Below, in pieces: positions 1 through 7,273 of a DNA stretch of 64,000 nt. The notes under the pieces were generated by a model. The model did no database searches and was not told the DNA's origin. It saw only the letters and a program-made list of their open reading frames with translations. How positions within the stretch are numbered: position 1 is the first letter of the stretch; each line of letters begins with the position of its first letter. The position numbers were made by a program, and so were the translations under genes. The stretch is from QHVT01 sp036389275 (GTDB taxonomy: Bacteria; Acidobacteriota; Thermoanaerobaculia; Gp7-AA8): positions 1 to 64,000 of the forward strand of contig DASVQE010000065.1 in NCBI GenBank assembly GCA_036389275.1. Reading direction: 5' to 3'.

Positions 1-694
1 AGAGGAGGACTCGCGCGGCGCGCGACTCCAGTGCGAGCGCGTCGCGGCCGCTGCCGAGGTAGTACAGCACGTCGGGCACGAGCCGTTCGTTCTCGAACGT
101 CGCTTCGCCGTCGAGCACGAGCAGCGCGTGCTCGAACGTCGCGTCGAGCGGCAATGTCATCGCGCCGCGCACGTCGAGGTCGGCGCAGACGAGCGGCGAG
201 AAGATGCCCGCGGGCGAGCGCGCGTTCGCGATCGCGCCGAGGACCACCGTCGCGCTGCCGTCGCGCGTGTCGTAGCGCGGCAGCTCGTGGTGATGCTCGA
301 ACGCCGCGTCGCGATGCCGCGCAACCTCGGGCAACGCAATCCAGAGCTGCACGCCCGACAGCCGTCCACTGTGCTCACGCGGCGTCTCCTCCGAATGCGC
401 GATGCCGCCGCCCGACGTCATCAGGTTCACGCCGCCCGGCCGCACCATCGCCTCGCAGCCGAGGCTGTCGCGGTGCAGCACTTCGCCCGCGAGCAGCCAC
501 GACACCGTCTGGATGCCGATGTGCGGATGCGGCGCGACGTCCATCGGCTTCGCGTCGCGGAACGACAGCGGCCCGTAACGATCGAGAAAACACCACGGCC
601 CGACCATGCGGCGGTCGCGGCGCGGCAACGCACGACGCAGCGTGAGCGCGCCGACCTGCGCCTGGTGCGCCGCGATTGCCTGGAACGTGGTCAT
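1..694 (-). CDS. Pirin family protein (3' end outside the window)
   Basis: About 231 residues are visible and the frame runs off the left edge. It belongs to the bicupin pirin family, Fe-binding proteins some of which act as quercetinases or transcription cofactors. The N-terminal cupin has the family's metal ligands: His56 and His58 in APHPHIG, then His100 and Glu102 in GGGIAHSEE. GPWCFLDRYGP (residues 32-42) is also typical. The start is ATG at 694; an in-frame GTG lies two codons upstream. It is divergent from the neighbouring glycoside hydrolase with only about 40 bp between them. Family assignment is firm; the substrate is unknown. Confidence 0.9.
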   Translation of the reverse strand, partial: MTTFQAIAAHQAQVGALTLRRALPRRDRRMVGPWCFLDRYGPLSFRDAKPMDVAPHPHIGIQTVSWLLAGEVLHRDSLGCEAMVRPGGVNLMTSGGGIAHSEETPREHSGRLSGVQLWIALPEVARHRDAAFEHHHELPRYDTRDGSATVVLGAIANARSPAGIFSPLVCADLDVRGAMTLPLDATFEHALLVLDGEATFENERLVPDVLYYLGSGRDALALESRAARVLL

Positions 695-736
695 CCGCAC
701 GAAATAGTGTTCGCGCGCGCCGCGGTTGCGCAAGCC

Positions 737-1954
737 GTGCCTCGGTTCTCCTGGTTGCTCGCTTTCGCCCTCGCCTTACCGCTCGCCGCCGCGCCGCGCC
801 ATCGCGCCGTGCGCCATTCCGGCCCGATCACGCGCGCCGACGTCATCGCCACCGCGACCCGCGCCGCAGATCGCGTTACCTGGACGTTTCACCCGCGGCT
901 GCATTGGGAGAACGCCGTCTACTTCGACGGCCTGGTGCTCTTCGGCGAGCAGTTGAACGCGCAGGCGCCCGGCTCGGGCGATCGCTTCATCGAGCGTGCC
1001 GCGGCGGTGCTGCTGCAGAGCGACGATCCGATCGACACGGTCTACTGGGGCGACGGCACCGCGTTCGGGCAGGCCGCGCTCGATCTCTATCGCGTGCTGC
1101 CGGCGAACGACCCGCGCAGACCGGCGCTGCTGGCGACGCTGGCCGGTCCGATGCGCTTCGCCGAGCATGCGATCCGCGCGACGCCGTCGACCGCCGCGCC
1201 GCGCGATCCATGGTGGATTCCCGGCGGCTACGGCACGCGCTTCTGGCAGGACGATCTCTACATGGTCGTGCCGTGGCTGTCGATGTACGGCGCGACCGGC
1301 GACGAGCTCGCGCGCAATCTCGCGTACGAATGGATCGAGTCGTACGTCTACGACCATCGCACCGATGCGGCGCTCGCCGCGTCGCCGTCGCGCAAGGGAT
1401 TGCTGCTGTGGGAAGATGGTCAACATCTTTTCCAACATGGGCCGGAGACGCTCTGGTCGCAGGATTTCTACTGGGCGCGCGGCAACGGCTGGTCGCTGAA
1501 CGCGCTGGCGCGCGCGGCCGAGTCGCTCGACGCGCCGTACACCGGCGGGCGTTACGAGCGCGTGATGACACGCGAGGAGATGCGCGAGCTGCTGCGCGCG
1601 GCCGCGGAGTCGCTGCTCGCGCGGCGCACGCCCGACGGCGGCTGGAGCGCGTACCTCTCACAGCCGGAGCTCTGTCCCGTCGCCGAGACGTCGGGCACCG
1701 CGCTCATCACGTTCTTTCTCGCACGCGGCATCAATGAAGGCTGGCTCGATCGCGCCACGTACGAGCCTGTCGTGCTGCGCGCGATGACGCTGCTCGCCGG
1801 ACGCGTCGACGCAAGCGGCACCGTCACCGGCATCCAACCACCCGACATCGGCCCCGGCTGCGGCAAGATCGCCTCGAACGATCCAACCATCAACGTCAAC
1901 TACGCCCCCGGCGCCATCCTGCTAGCGGCGGCGGAAGTGCTGCGGTTCCGCTAG
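737..1954 (+). CDS. Exported glycoside hydrolase, GH88/GH105-like
   Basis: A predicted 405-aa protein with an N-terminal signal peptide (hydrophobic LLAFALALPLAA) when started at GTG 737; GTG 707 is an alternative. The motif WARGNGW at about residue 246 and WQDDLYM around residues 170-176, with Asp172 at the position of the YteR general acid, match the (alpha/alpha)6-barrel unsaturated glycuronyl/rhamnogalacturonyl hydrolases. These enzymes hydrolyse unsaturated uronic acid residues left by polysaccharide lyases. No lyase or sugar transporter lies nearby, so the polymer is unknown. No strong ribosome-binding site precedes either start, so the exact N-terminus is uncertain. Confidence 0.82.
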   Translation: MPRFSWLLAFALALPLAAAPRHRAVRHSGPITRADVIATATRAADRVTWTFHPRLHWENAVYFDGLVLFGEQLNAQAPGSGDRFIERAAAVLLQSDDPIDTVYWGDGTAFGQAALDLYRVLPANDPRRPALLATLAGPMRFAEHAIRATPSTAAPRDPWWIPGGYGTRFWQDDLYMVVPWLSMYGATGDELARNLAYEWIESYVYDHRTDAALAASPSRKGLLLWEDGQHLFQHGPETLWSQDFYWARGNGWSLNALARAAESLDAPYTGGRYERVMTREEMRELLRAAAESLLARRTPDGGWSAYLSQPELCPVAETSGTALITFFLARGINEGWLDRATYEPVVLRAMTLLAGRVDASGTVTGIQPPDIGPGCGKIASNDPTINVNYAPGAILLAAAEVLRFR

Positions 1955-1961
1955 CGGATCA

Positions 1962-2134
1962 GGGGACGACGGGAGGCCTCCGGCGGCTGGGGCCGAGGGC
2001 CCCAGACCCCATTGGTTGGCCTAGCCTCCGCGACACTGTGTCGTGAGCTTGGAAGGCAGTGTCGCGGAGGCTAGGCCAACCAGCGGGGTCCGGGGCCCGT
2101 GGCCCCGGCCGCCGGAGGCCCCCGGTCGTTCCCC
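1962..2134. repeat. Long intergenic palindromic element, copy A
   Basis: Two arms of about 77 bp (1962-2038 and 2057-2134) are nearly perfect reverse complements separated by an 18-nt loop. The GC-rich outer part pairs around GGCCTCCGGCGGC and the inner part around GGTTGGCCTAGCCTCCGCG. It fills the gap between two convergent genes. A second copy lies at 60630-60801 in the opposite orientation, judged from the conserved loop (TGTCG-GAGCTTGGAAG). It could form a very long hairpin and act as a bidirectional terminator, or be a mobile REP/MITE-like element. Confidence 0.9.
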
Positions 2135-2151
2135 GGTGATCACGCCCGCGC

Positions 2152-2799
2152 CTACGGCTGCGGGCCGAAGGTCTCGCTGATCATGGAGTCGGGGTCGAGC
2201 TCGATCGAGCGCATGGCCTCGCGGGCGCGGTCGAGGAACGGATCGAAGCCGGCCGCCATGACCAGGCTCTCCTTGATCTTCGCGCGATTGCGCTCGACCA
2301 GCGTTTCGATCGAGCCGCTCTCGTGCGTGATCTGGCCGGCGCGCGCGAGCGGATCGAAGTCGCCGGCGTAGAGGATGTGGCGCTGGTCGGGCTCGTAGAG
2401 CACCATGATCGCGCGTGGATCGCTCTCGGCGAGCATGTAGAGAACGATGCTGCGCACCGGCGCGATGCCGACGTCGCCGGCGAGGAAGACCACCGGACGC
2501 GAATCGTCCTCGGGCAGCAGGAAGTCGCCGTACGGCCCGTCGACGTCGACCGCCGCACCTGCTTCGAGCTTGCGCACTGCGTCGCCGCCTTTGCCGCCGC
2601 CCGTGCGCACGCAGAGCTGCAGCGCCTCCGGCCGCTGCGGCGCCGAGGCGATCGTGTACGCGCGCGAGACACCCTCGGGAAAGCGGAAATTCACCCACTG
2701 CCCCGGCCGGAACGAGAAAGGATCGTTGAACGAGACGGTGAGCTGGAGCACGCTCGGAGCGAGCTGCTGAATCTCCGTGACGATCGCGCTATGTCGCAT
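2152..2799 (-). CDS. FAD-dependent oxidoreductase, ferredoxin-NADP reductase-like
   Basis: A 215-aa protein with the two-domain FNR-type fold. Residues 1-95 form the FAD-binding barrel, with RAYT at 46-49 as the flavin-binding RxYS-like motif and GPYG at 88-91. Residues 100-210 form the NAD(P)-binding domain, with GDVGIAP at 108-114. There is no C-terminal 2Fe-2S domain, so it is a stand-alone electron-transfer reductase whose partner is unknown. ATG 2799 is chosen because the barrel begins there; a longer upstream frame runs antisense-like through def. It is the last gene of the leftward cluster and lies 20 bp after def. Confidence 0.85.
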   Translation of the reverse strand: MRHSAIVTEIQQLAPSVLQLTVSFNDPFSFRPGQWVNFRFPEGVSRAYTIASAPQRPEALQLCVRTGGGKGGDAVRKLEAGAAVDVDGPYGDFLLPEDDSRPVVFLAGDVGIAPVRSIVLYMLAESDPRAIMVLYEPDQRHILYAGDFDPLARAGQITHESGSIETLVERNRAKIKESLVMAAGFDPFLDRAREAMRSIELDPDSMISETFGPQP

Positions 2800-2819
2800 C
2801 GCGGCGCATTGTAGCGCGC

Positions 2820-3335
2820 CTAAAACCACATGCCGGACTTCGCGAGCCTGGCGATCTTCTTCAGGATGCGATCCTTCTTGAAGCCGCGCAGATGATCGAC
2901 GAACAGAGTGCCGTTCAGATGGTCGATCTCGTGGCACATCGCGCGCGCCATCAGCCCTTCGCCCCACATGGTGCGCTCCTCGCCGTTGCGGTCGAGGTAG
3001 CGCAGGCGCACGCGCTCGGGACGCGTGACCACTTCCACGAAGTCGGGGATCGAGAGGCAGCCTTCCTCTTCCGTGACCTCGCCCTCGGTGGCGATGATCT
3101 CGGGATTGATGAACACGTGGCACTCGCCCGGCCGCTTGCCGACAGAGAGGTCGATGATCATCAGCCGCCGCGCCACGCCGACCTGATTTGCCGCCAGGCC
3201 GACGCCGGGCGCCGCGTACATGGTGTCGATCATGTCGTCGATGAGCGCGTGCAGCGACTCGTCGATGGTTTCCACCGGAGATGCGGGAAGACGGAGAACC
3301 TCATCTCCATATTTGCGGATGGGTAGAACTGCCAC
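2820..3335 (-). CDS. def: Peptide deformylase
   Basis: A 171-aa metalloenzyme that removes the formyl group from the N-terminal Met of nascent proteins. All three family motifs are present: GVGLAANQ (44-51), EGCLS (91-95, with the metal ligand Cys93) and HEIDH (135-139, with ligands His135 and His139 and catalytic Glu136). Length is normal for type I. The start codon lies 2 bp after the stop of the cyclic-nucleotide-binding gene, so the two are probably co-transcribed. Confidence 0.97.
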   Translation of the reverse strand: MAVLPIRKYGDEVLRLPASPVETIDESLHALIDDMIDTMYAAPGVGLAANQVGVARRLMIIDLSVGKRPGECHVFINPEIIATEGEVTEEEGCLSIPDFVEVVTRPERVRLRYLDRNGEERTMWGEGLMARAMCHEIDHLNGTLFVDHLRGFKKDRILKKIARLAKSGMWF

Positions 3336-3337
3336 GT

Positions 3338-4096
3338 TCAGCTTTTCCTTTTCAAGCTCTCGATCATGGCCTCGACGGTGTGCTCCGCGCGTTTGGTGTA
3401 GAAGTCGTTGAGGACGTCGCGGAGGCCGGGATGGCCGGCCAGGAGTCCGTCGAGCTTCTCCTTGTCGAGCCGCAGCAGCTCGGTGCGCTGCGACGCGGTG
3501 ATGGTCGCCGTGCGAGGTTTCCCGGTCAACACGCTGACTTCGCCGAAAAAATCCCCTTCGCCGAGCCGGGCCAGGTAGACGCTGCCGCCGCCTTTGCCGC
3601 GGGTGAAGACCTTCACCTCGCCGGAGGCGATCAGATACATCGACGTGCCGGGATCGCCTTCGTTGATGACGACGCTGCCTTCGTCGTGGGTCTCGAGCTC
3701 GAGCTCCTTGATCAGCGCCTCGCGCTCCTCGGGGCCGAGGAGGTCGAGGAATGGGCTGGTGGGCACGCGCTTCGGAAAGAGCGGCTCGCTCTTGCCTGCT
3801 TCCGACGGCGCCTCGGCCGGCTGCGACGCGGCGAGCAGCTCGCGCGCCTTCTCCGCCTTCTTGCGCACGGCGATGGCCTGCACGGTCAGGCCGTTGTCTT
3901 CGTAGTAGCGCGCGGTGGCCTCGTACTGCTCGACCGCTTCGGCGGTCTGCCCGTTGCCCGAGAGCGCGTCGGCGTACTGCAGGCGGATGCGCGGATTCGA
4001 CGGATACTTTTCGTGCTCGCGCTTGAGCACCGGCACCGCGCGCGCGTATTCGCGCCGCGCCAGCAGCGTCGCACCGCTTTCAGTTTCTTCGGCCAT
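3338..4096 (-). CDS. TPR plus cyclic-nucleotide-binding domain protein
   Basis: A 252-aa protein. Residues 5-90 are alpha-helical TPR-like repeats (AxxxLKREHEKYPSNPRIRLQYADAL pattern). Residues about 115-245 form a cyclic-nucleotide-binding domain with the phosphate-binding cassette GEGDFFGEVSVLTGKPRTAT-like loop. There is no helix-turn-helix at the C-terminus, so this is a signalling adaptor and not a CRP-type transcription factor. It lies directly upstream of def. The ligand (cAMP, cGMP or none) cannot be told from sequence. Confidence 0.8.
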   Translation of the reverse strand: MAEETESGATLLARREYARAVPVLKREHEKYPSNPRIRLQYADALSGNGQTAEAVEQYEATARYYEDNGLTVQAIAVRKKAEKARELLAASQPAEAPSEAGKSEPLFPKRVPTSPFLDLLGPEEREALIKELELETHDEGSVVINEGDPGTSMYLIASGEVKVFTRGKGGGSVYLARLGEGDFFGEVSVLTGKPRTATITASQRTELLRLDKEKLDGLLAGHPGLRDVLNDFYTKRAEHTVEAMIESLKRKS

Positions 4097-4277
4097 GGCG
4101 GCCTATTCTAATCATCCGGGTGACGCTCGCCTTTCTCTATCTCGCCTTCATCTCGCTGCTCCTCGGCGGCGCGCCGTCGTTCGGCCTGGCCGGACGGGAG
4201 GCGCGCTGGCCGCGCCGGAGGCTCGTGCGCGGTGCAGGTCGCGCTGGCGATCGCGCAGCAGGTGCGCGCGCGGCGCG

Positions 4278-4997
4278 TCAGAACTTGATGCGCTGCAGTT
4301 CCTGCTTCGCGGTCGAGGCGGGACTCGAGTACGGATAGCGCTCGATGACCTGCTGCAGGGTCTTGCGCGCGAGCGCGAGATCCCCGGTGCGCTCGTGGCT
4401 CATGGCGATCTTGAAGAGCGCGTCGGGCGCCTTGTTCTGGTCGGAGTAGTCGTTGACGACGCGCGTGTAGAAGCGCATCGCGTTCGTGTAGTCGCCGGCG
4501 GCAAAGTAGGTCTCGCCGATCCAGAAGAGCGCGTTGTCGGCGAGGTCGCCGGTGGTGTCGGAGTCGTAGACGCCCTGGAAGCCGCGCCGCGCTTCGGCGA
4601 GTTTGTTCTGGCCGTAGAGAACGATCGCTTTGCGATAGTCGTCGGCTATGCGCGCGCCGACGAGCGCGGCCTGTTGCGGCTGCGCGGCTTGCTGCGGTTG
4701 CTGCTGCGGCTGCGGCGTGGCGCGTTGCGGCGCGGCGGCGGCGACCGGCGCAGGCGTCGCGGCGGGCGCCGCGCTGACGACGGGCGCCGGCGCTTCGGCG
4801 ACGGCGGTGCCGCGCTCTTCGAGTCTGGCGATACGGTCGTTGAGCACGTCGAGCCGCTCGAGCAGCTCGGTCATCGAGGTCTGCATCTCGCCGATGCGCG
4901 GGTCGGGCGCGGCCACGGGCGCGGGCGCCGGCTCGGGCGAATCGCCCGAGGCGCAGGCGGCGAGAACGAGAGCGGCAGCGGCGAGGAGTTTCTTCAT
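4278..4997 (-). CDS. CpoB/YbgF-like TPR lipoprotein
   Basis: A 239-aa protein with a lipoprotein signal peptide (LVLAAC, Cys15). A short coiled coil follows (about 37-62), then a Pro/Ala/Gln-rich linker (66-113) and C-terminal tetratricopeptide repeats (about 118-235, e.g. ALFWIGETYFAAGDYTNAM). This coiled coil-linker-TPR order is that of CpoB/YbgF, which couples Tol-Pal to cell-wall synthesis during constriction. A second copy of this family ends the tol operon at 53459-54328, so this one may have a different job linked to BamD. Its ATG overlaps the bamD stop codon (ATGA). Confidence 0.8.
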   Translation of the reverse strand: MKKLLAAAALVLAACASGDSPEPAPAPVAAPDPRIGEMQTSMTELLERLDVLNDRIARLEERGTAVAEAPAPVVSAAPAATPAPVAAAAPQRATPQPQQQPQQAAQPQQAALVGARIADDYRKAIVLYGQNKLAEARRGFQGVYDSDTTGDLADNALFWIGETYFAAGDYTNAMRFYTRVVNDYSDQNKAPDALFKIAMSHERTGDLALARKTLQQVIERYPYSSPASTAKQELQRIKF

Positions 4998-5776
4998 GCT
5001 TTGACTTCGGTCAGGCGGCGGCGGGCGCGCTCAGCGTACTCGCTTTTCGGGAACTCGGAGACGACGCGCTCGAAGTAGAGCCTCGCCTCGCCTTTGCGGC
5101 CGAGGTTCACCAGCGCGTTGCCGAGATCGAAGTAGGCGCCGGCGCGGTCGACGTAGTTCGGATAGGTGTCGATCAGATAGTTGAGGCGCTGCACGGCCGC
5201 GGCGTTGCTGCCGCGCTTGATGTAGAAGCGCGCCACGATGTGCTCGTGCTTGGCGAGCCGGTCGAACGCCTCCTGCCGCCGCGTCTCCGCCTCGCCGCGG
5301 AGCGCGCTGTTCGGAAACGTCTTGATCATGTCCGTCAGCTTCTCGACCGCCTCGTGCGTCTTCTGCTGGTCGCGGTCGGGACGTTCCATCTGCCGGAACG
5401 AGCACATGCCGATGCGCAGCATGGCGTAGTCGGCCTGCTCGCTGGTCGGATAGCGGTTGATGAAGTCGCGGTACTTGTACTGCGCTTCGACCAGGTTCAC
5501 CGCGTCGCCCTGTTCGTAGTACGTGTCGGCGATGCGCAGCAGGCTGCGGCGGCCGAGTGGATCGTTCGGATAGGTTTCGTAAACGTGCGTGTAGTAACTC
5601 CGCGCGCGCTGCCACTTGTGCCGCGAGAACGAATCCTCGGCGCGCTGGAAGATCTGCTCTTTCGTGAGCGAGACCAGCTCCGGATCGACGACCGGCCGGT
5701 ACTGCCGCGGTCCGCGGTGGCAGGCGGTGATCACTGCAACCAACAGCAACGACGTAGTGATGAGTCTGAGCTTCAA
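4994..5776 (-). CDS. bamD: Outer membrane assembly lipoprotein BamD
   Basis: About 260 aa. The lipobox ITAC places the lipidated Cys at residue 19, and TPR helices fill the rest (e.g. AEDSFSRHKWQRARSYY). BamD is the essential lipoprotein partner of BamA in outer-membrane barrel insertion. I chose TTG 5776 as the start because AGGAGG lies at the right distance before it. The in-frame ATG at 5794 lies inside a hairpin arm and would put six extra residues before the signal peptide. It is followed by the CpoB-like gene with an ATGA overlap. Confidence 0.85.
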   Translation of the reverse strand: MKLRLITTSLLLVAVITACHRGPRQYRPVVDPELVSLTKEQIFQRAEDSFSRHKWQRARSYYTHVYETYPNDPLGRRSLLRIADTYYEQGDAVNLVEAQYKYRDFINRYPTSEQADYAMLRIGMCSFRQMERPDRDQQKTHEAVEKLTDMIKTFPNSALRGEAETRRQEAFDRLAKHEHIVARFYIKRGSNAAAVQRLNYLIDTYPNYVDRAGAYFDLGNALVNLGRKGEARLYFERVVSEFPKSEYAERARRRLTEVKA

Positions 5777-5792
5777 ATGGCCTCCTGCAGGC

Positions 5793-5856
5793 ATGAGCAA
5801 TGAGGGATGAGGCATGAGCGGTCGCGCGGTCTCATGCCTCATTCCTCGTTCCTCAT
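5793..5856. repeat. 26-bp inverted repeat built of ATGAG heptamers
   Basis: Arms 5793-5818 and 5831-5856 pair with three mismatches around a 12-nt loop. Each arm is itself a run of roughly 7-nt ATGAG(G/C)N repeats. In the leftward transcript the hairpin covers the rpe stop codon and ends just before the bamD ribosome-binding site. It could attenuate or pace transcription or translation between the two genes. Confidence 0.85.
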
Positions 5857-6512
5857 ACCTTCTGGCCCGTAACAGCGTCCCGGATCGCCTGAATTGCAGC
5901 GCCGCGATCGGGTTTTCCGAAGACCGCCGAGCCCGCGACGAGCAGCGAGGCGCCGGCGGCGACGACCTGCGGCGCGGTGCGCGCGTCGATGCCGCCGTCG
6001 ACCTCGATCTCCACACGAAGTCCACGTTCCCGGATCTGTCTGGAGATATGACGGATCTTCGGCACCACAGGTTCTATGAACTTCTGCCCGCCGAATCCGG
6101 GATTGACGGTCATGACCAGCACGTAGTCGCAAAACTCGAGGGCCGCCGAGAGCGACTCCGCGCTCGTGGCCGGGTTGATGGCGATGCCGGCTTGCGCGCC
6201 GCCGTCGCGGATCATCTGCAACGCCCGCTGCAGATGCGGCTCGGCCTCGACGTGAATCGAGATCATGTTCGCGCCCGCCTCGAGGAAGCGGTCGATGTAG
6301 CGCTGCGGCTCGCTGATCATCAGATGGCAGTCGAACGGCAGCTTCGTCCGCGCGCGCAGCGCCGCCACGATCGGCGGGCCGATGGTGATGTTCGGCACGA
6401 AGTGGCCGTCCATCACGTCGAGATGCAGCACGTCGGCGCCGGCGACGGTGGCCAGCTCCTCGTCGAGGCGCGCAAAGTCGGCGGAGAGCAGCGAAGGAGC
6501 GATGCGGATCAT
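5853..6512 (-). CDS. rpe: Ribulose-phosphate 3-epimerase
   Basis: A 219-aa TIM barrel that interconverts ribulose-5-phosphate and xylulose-5-phosphate in the pentose phosphate pathway. Visible signatures are the N-terminal APSLLSADF, the metal ligands in VLHLDVMDGHFVPN (His30 and Asp32) and His63 in DCHLM, the MTVNPGFGGQ loop, and VDGGI near the C-terminus carrying the last Asp ligand. The ATG overlaps the PASTA gene stop by 4 bp (ATGA), so the genes are translationally coupled. Confidence 0.97.
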   Translation of the reverse strand: MIRIAPSLLSADFARLDEELATVAGADVLHLDVMDGHFVPNITIGPPIVAALRARTKLPFDCHLMISEPQRYIDRFLEAGANMISIHVEAEPHLQRALQMIRDGGAQAGIAINPATSAESLSAALEFCDYVLVMTVNPGFGGQKFIEPVVPKIRHISRQIRERGLRVEIEVDGGIDARTAPQVVAAGASLLVAGSAVFGKPDRGAAIQAIRDAVTGQKV

Positions 6513-7273
6513 GGCGTCGGCGGCGGGAGCGCGCCCTCCACGATAGCAGTCTCTTCCTGCCGCGACACCACCACCGAGATCGGATCGCGGCTGCTCACCG
6601 GCGAGCCGCGCAACGGGTACTGGCGGATGATGATGCCGTTCGGGATGCCGGGATAGGCCTCGAACTTCACCGTCGACACGTTCAGGCCGCGCGACTCGAG
6701 CGCCGGCCGCACCTGGTCGAGCGGACGGTCGATCAGATCGGGCATCACGTACTGCGGCGCCATCGGCGGCACCGAGACGAGCAGCGAGACGCCGCTCTGC
6801 GGTCCGACCACCGTTCCTTTCGGCGGATCGGCGGCGAGAATCCCTTTGCCATCGGTCGGCACGTAGGTGAAGTTGGCGAGCTTGAGGTTCTGCTGGCCGA
6901 GGCGGAGCATGCCGGTGCCTGCGGTCTCGCCGGTGAGATCGGGCACGCGCAGCACGAGCGGTCCGGCGCTGAGCTCGACGCGGATCAGCGAGCCGCGCTT
7001 GATGAAGCTGGTCGCGCCCGGCGAGCGATTCTGCCAGACGATGTGATCGACCGGCACGCGGTCGGAGTTGCGGCGGTGCCCTTCTTCCACTTCCAGCTCG
7101 ACGCCGAGGTCGCGCGTTTGCGCGCGCGCTTCGGCCACGGTCTTGCCGATCAGGTTCGGCGTCGGCAGCGAGCGCCCTTTGACGAAGAAGGTGAACCAGA
7201 AGTAGGTGCTGCCGCCGAAGACGACCAGGAGCACCGCGGCGAAGAGCAGGCTATCGAGACAGCCGCGCTTCAT
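6509..7273 (-). CDS. Membrane-anchored PASTA-domain protein
   Basis: A 254-aa protein with one N-terminal transmembrane helix (about 9-32), preceded by only a few residues. Three PASTA repeats follow (roughly 36-105, 107-170 and 173-240), each starting with a (V/T)PxLIGxxxxEA-like segment. PASTA domains bind peptidoglycan or muropeptides and usually sit on PknB-type kinases or class A PBPs. Here there is no kinase or transpeptidase domain, so it may be an adaptor or anchor. It overlaps both lon and rpe by 4 bp. Confidence 0.85.
   Translation of the reverse strand: MKRGCLDSLLFAAVLLVVFGGSTYFWFTFFVKGRSLPTPNLIGKTVAEARAQTRDLGVELEVEEGHRRNSDRVPVDHIVWQNRSPGATSFIKRGSLIRVELSAGPLVLRVPDLTGETAGTGMLRLGQQNLKLANFTYVPTDGKGILAADPPKGTVVGPQSGVSLLVSVPPMAPQYVMPDLIDRPLDQVRPALESRGLNVSTVKFEAYPGIPNGIIIRQYPLRGSPVSSRDPISVVVSRQEETAIVEGALPPPTP

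Noticed and set aside
128..736. A long plus-strand extension in front of the glycoside hydrolase
   Set aside because: It is antisense to the pirin gene and Arg/His-rich; the signal peptide begins only at 737.
4120..4338. A short plus-strand frame starting with a hydrophobic stretch (GTG start) in the gap before the CpoB-like gene
   Set aside because: It soon turns into Arg-rich shadow sequence and runs antisense into the CpoB-like gene; no ribosome-binding site. At most a decayed membrane-gene start.
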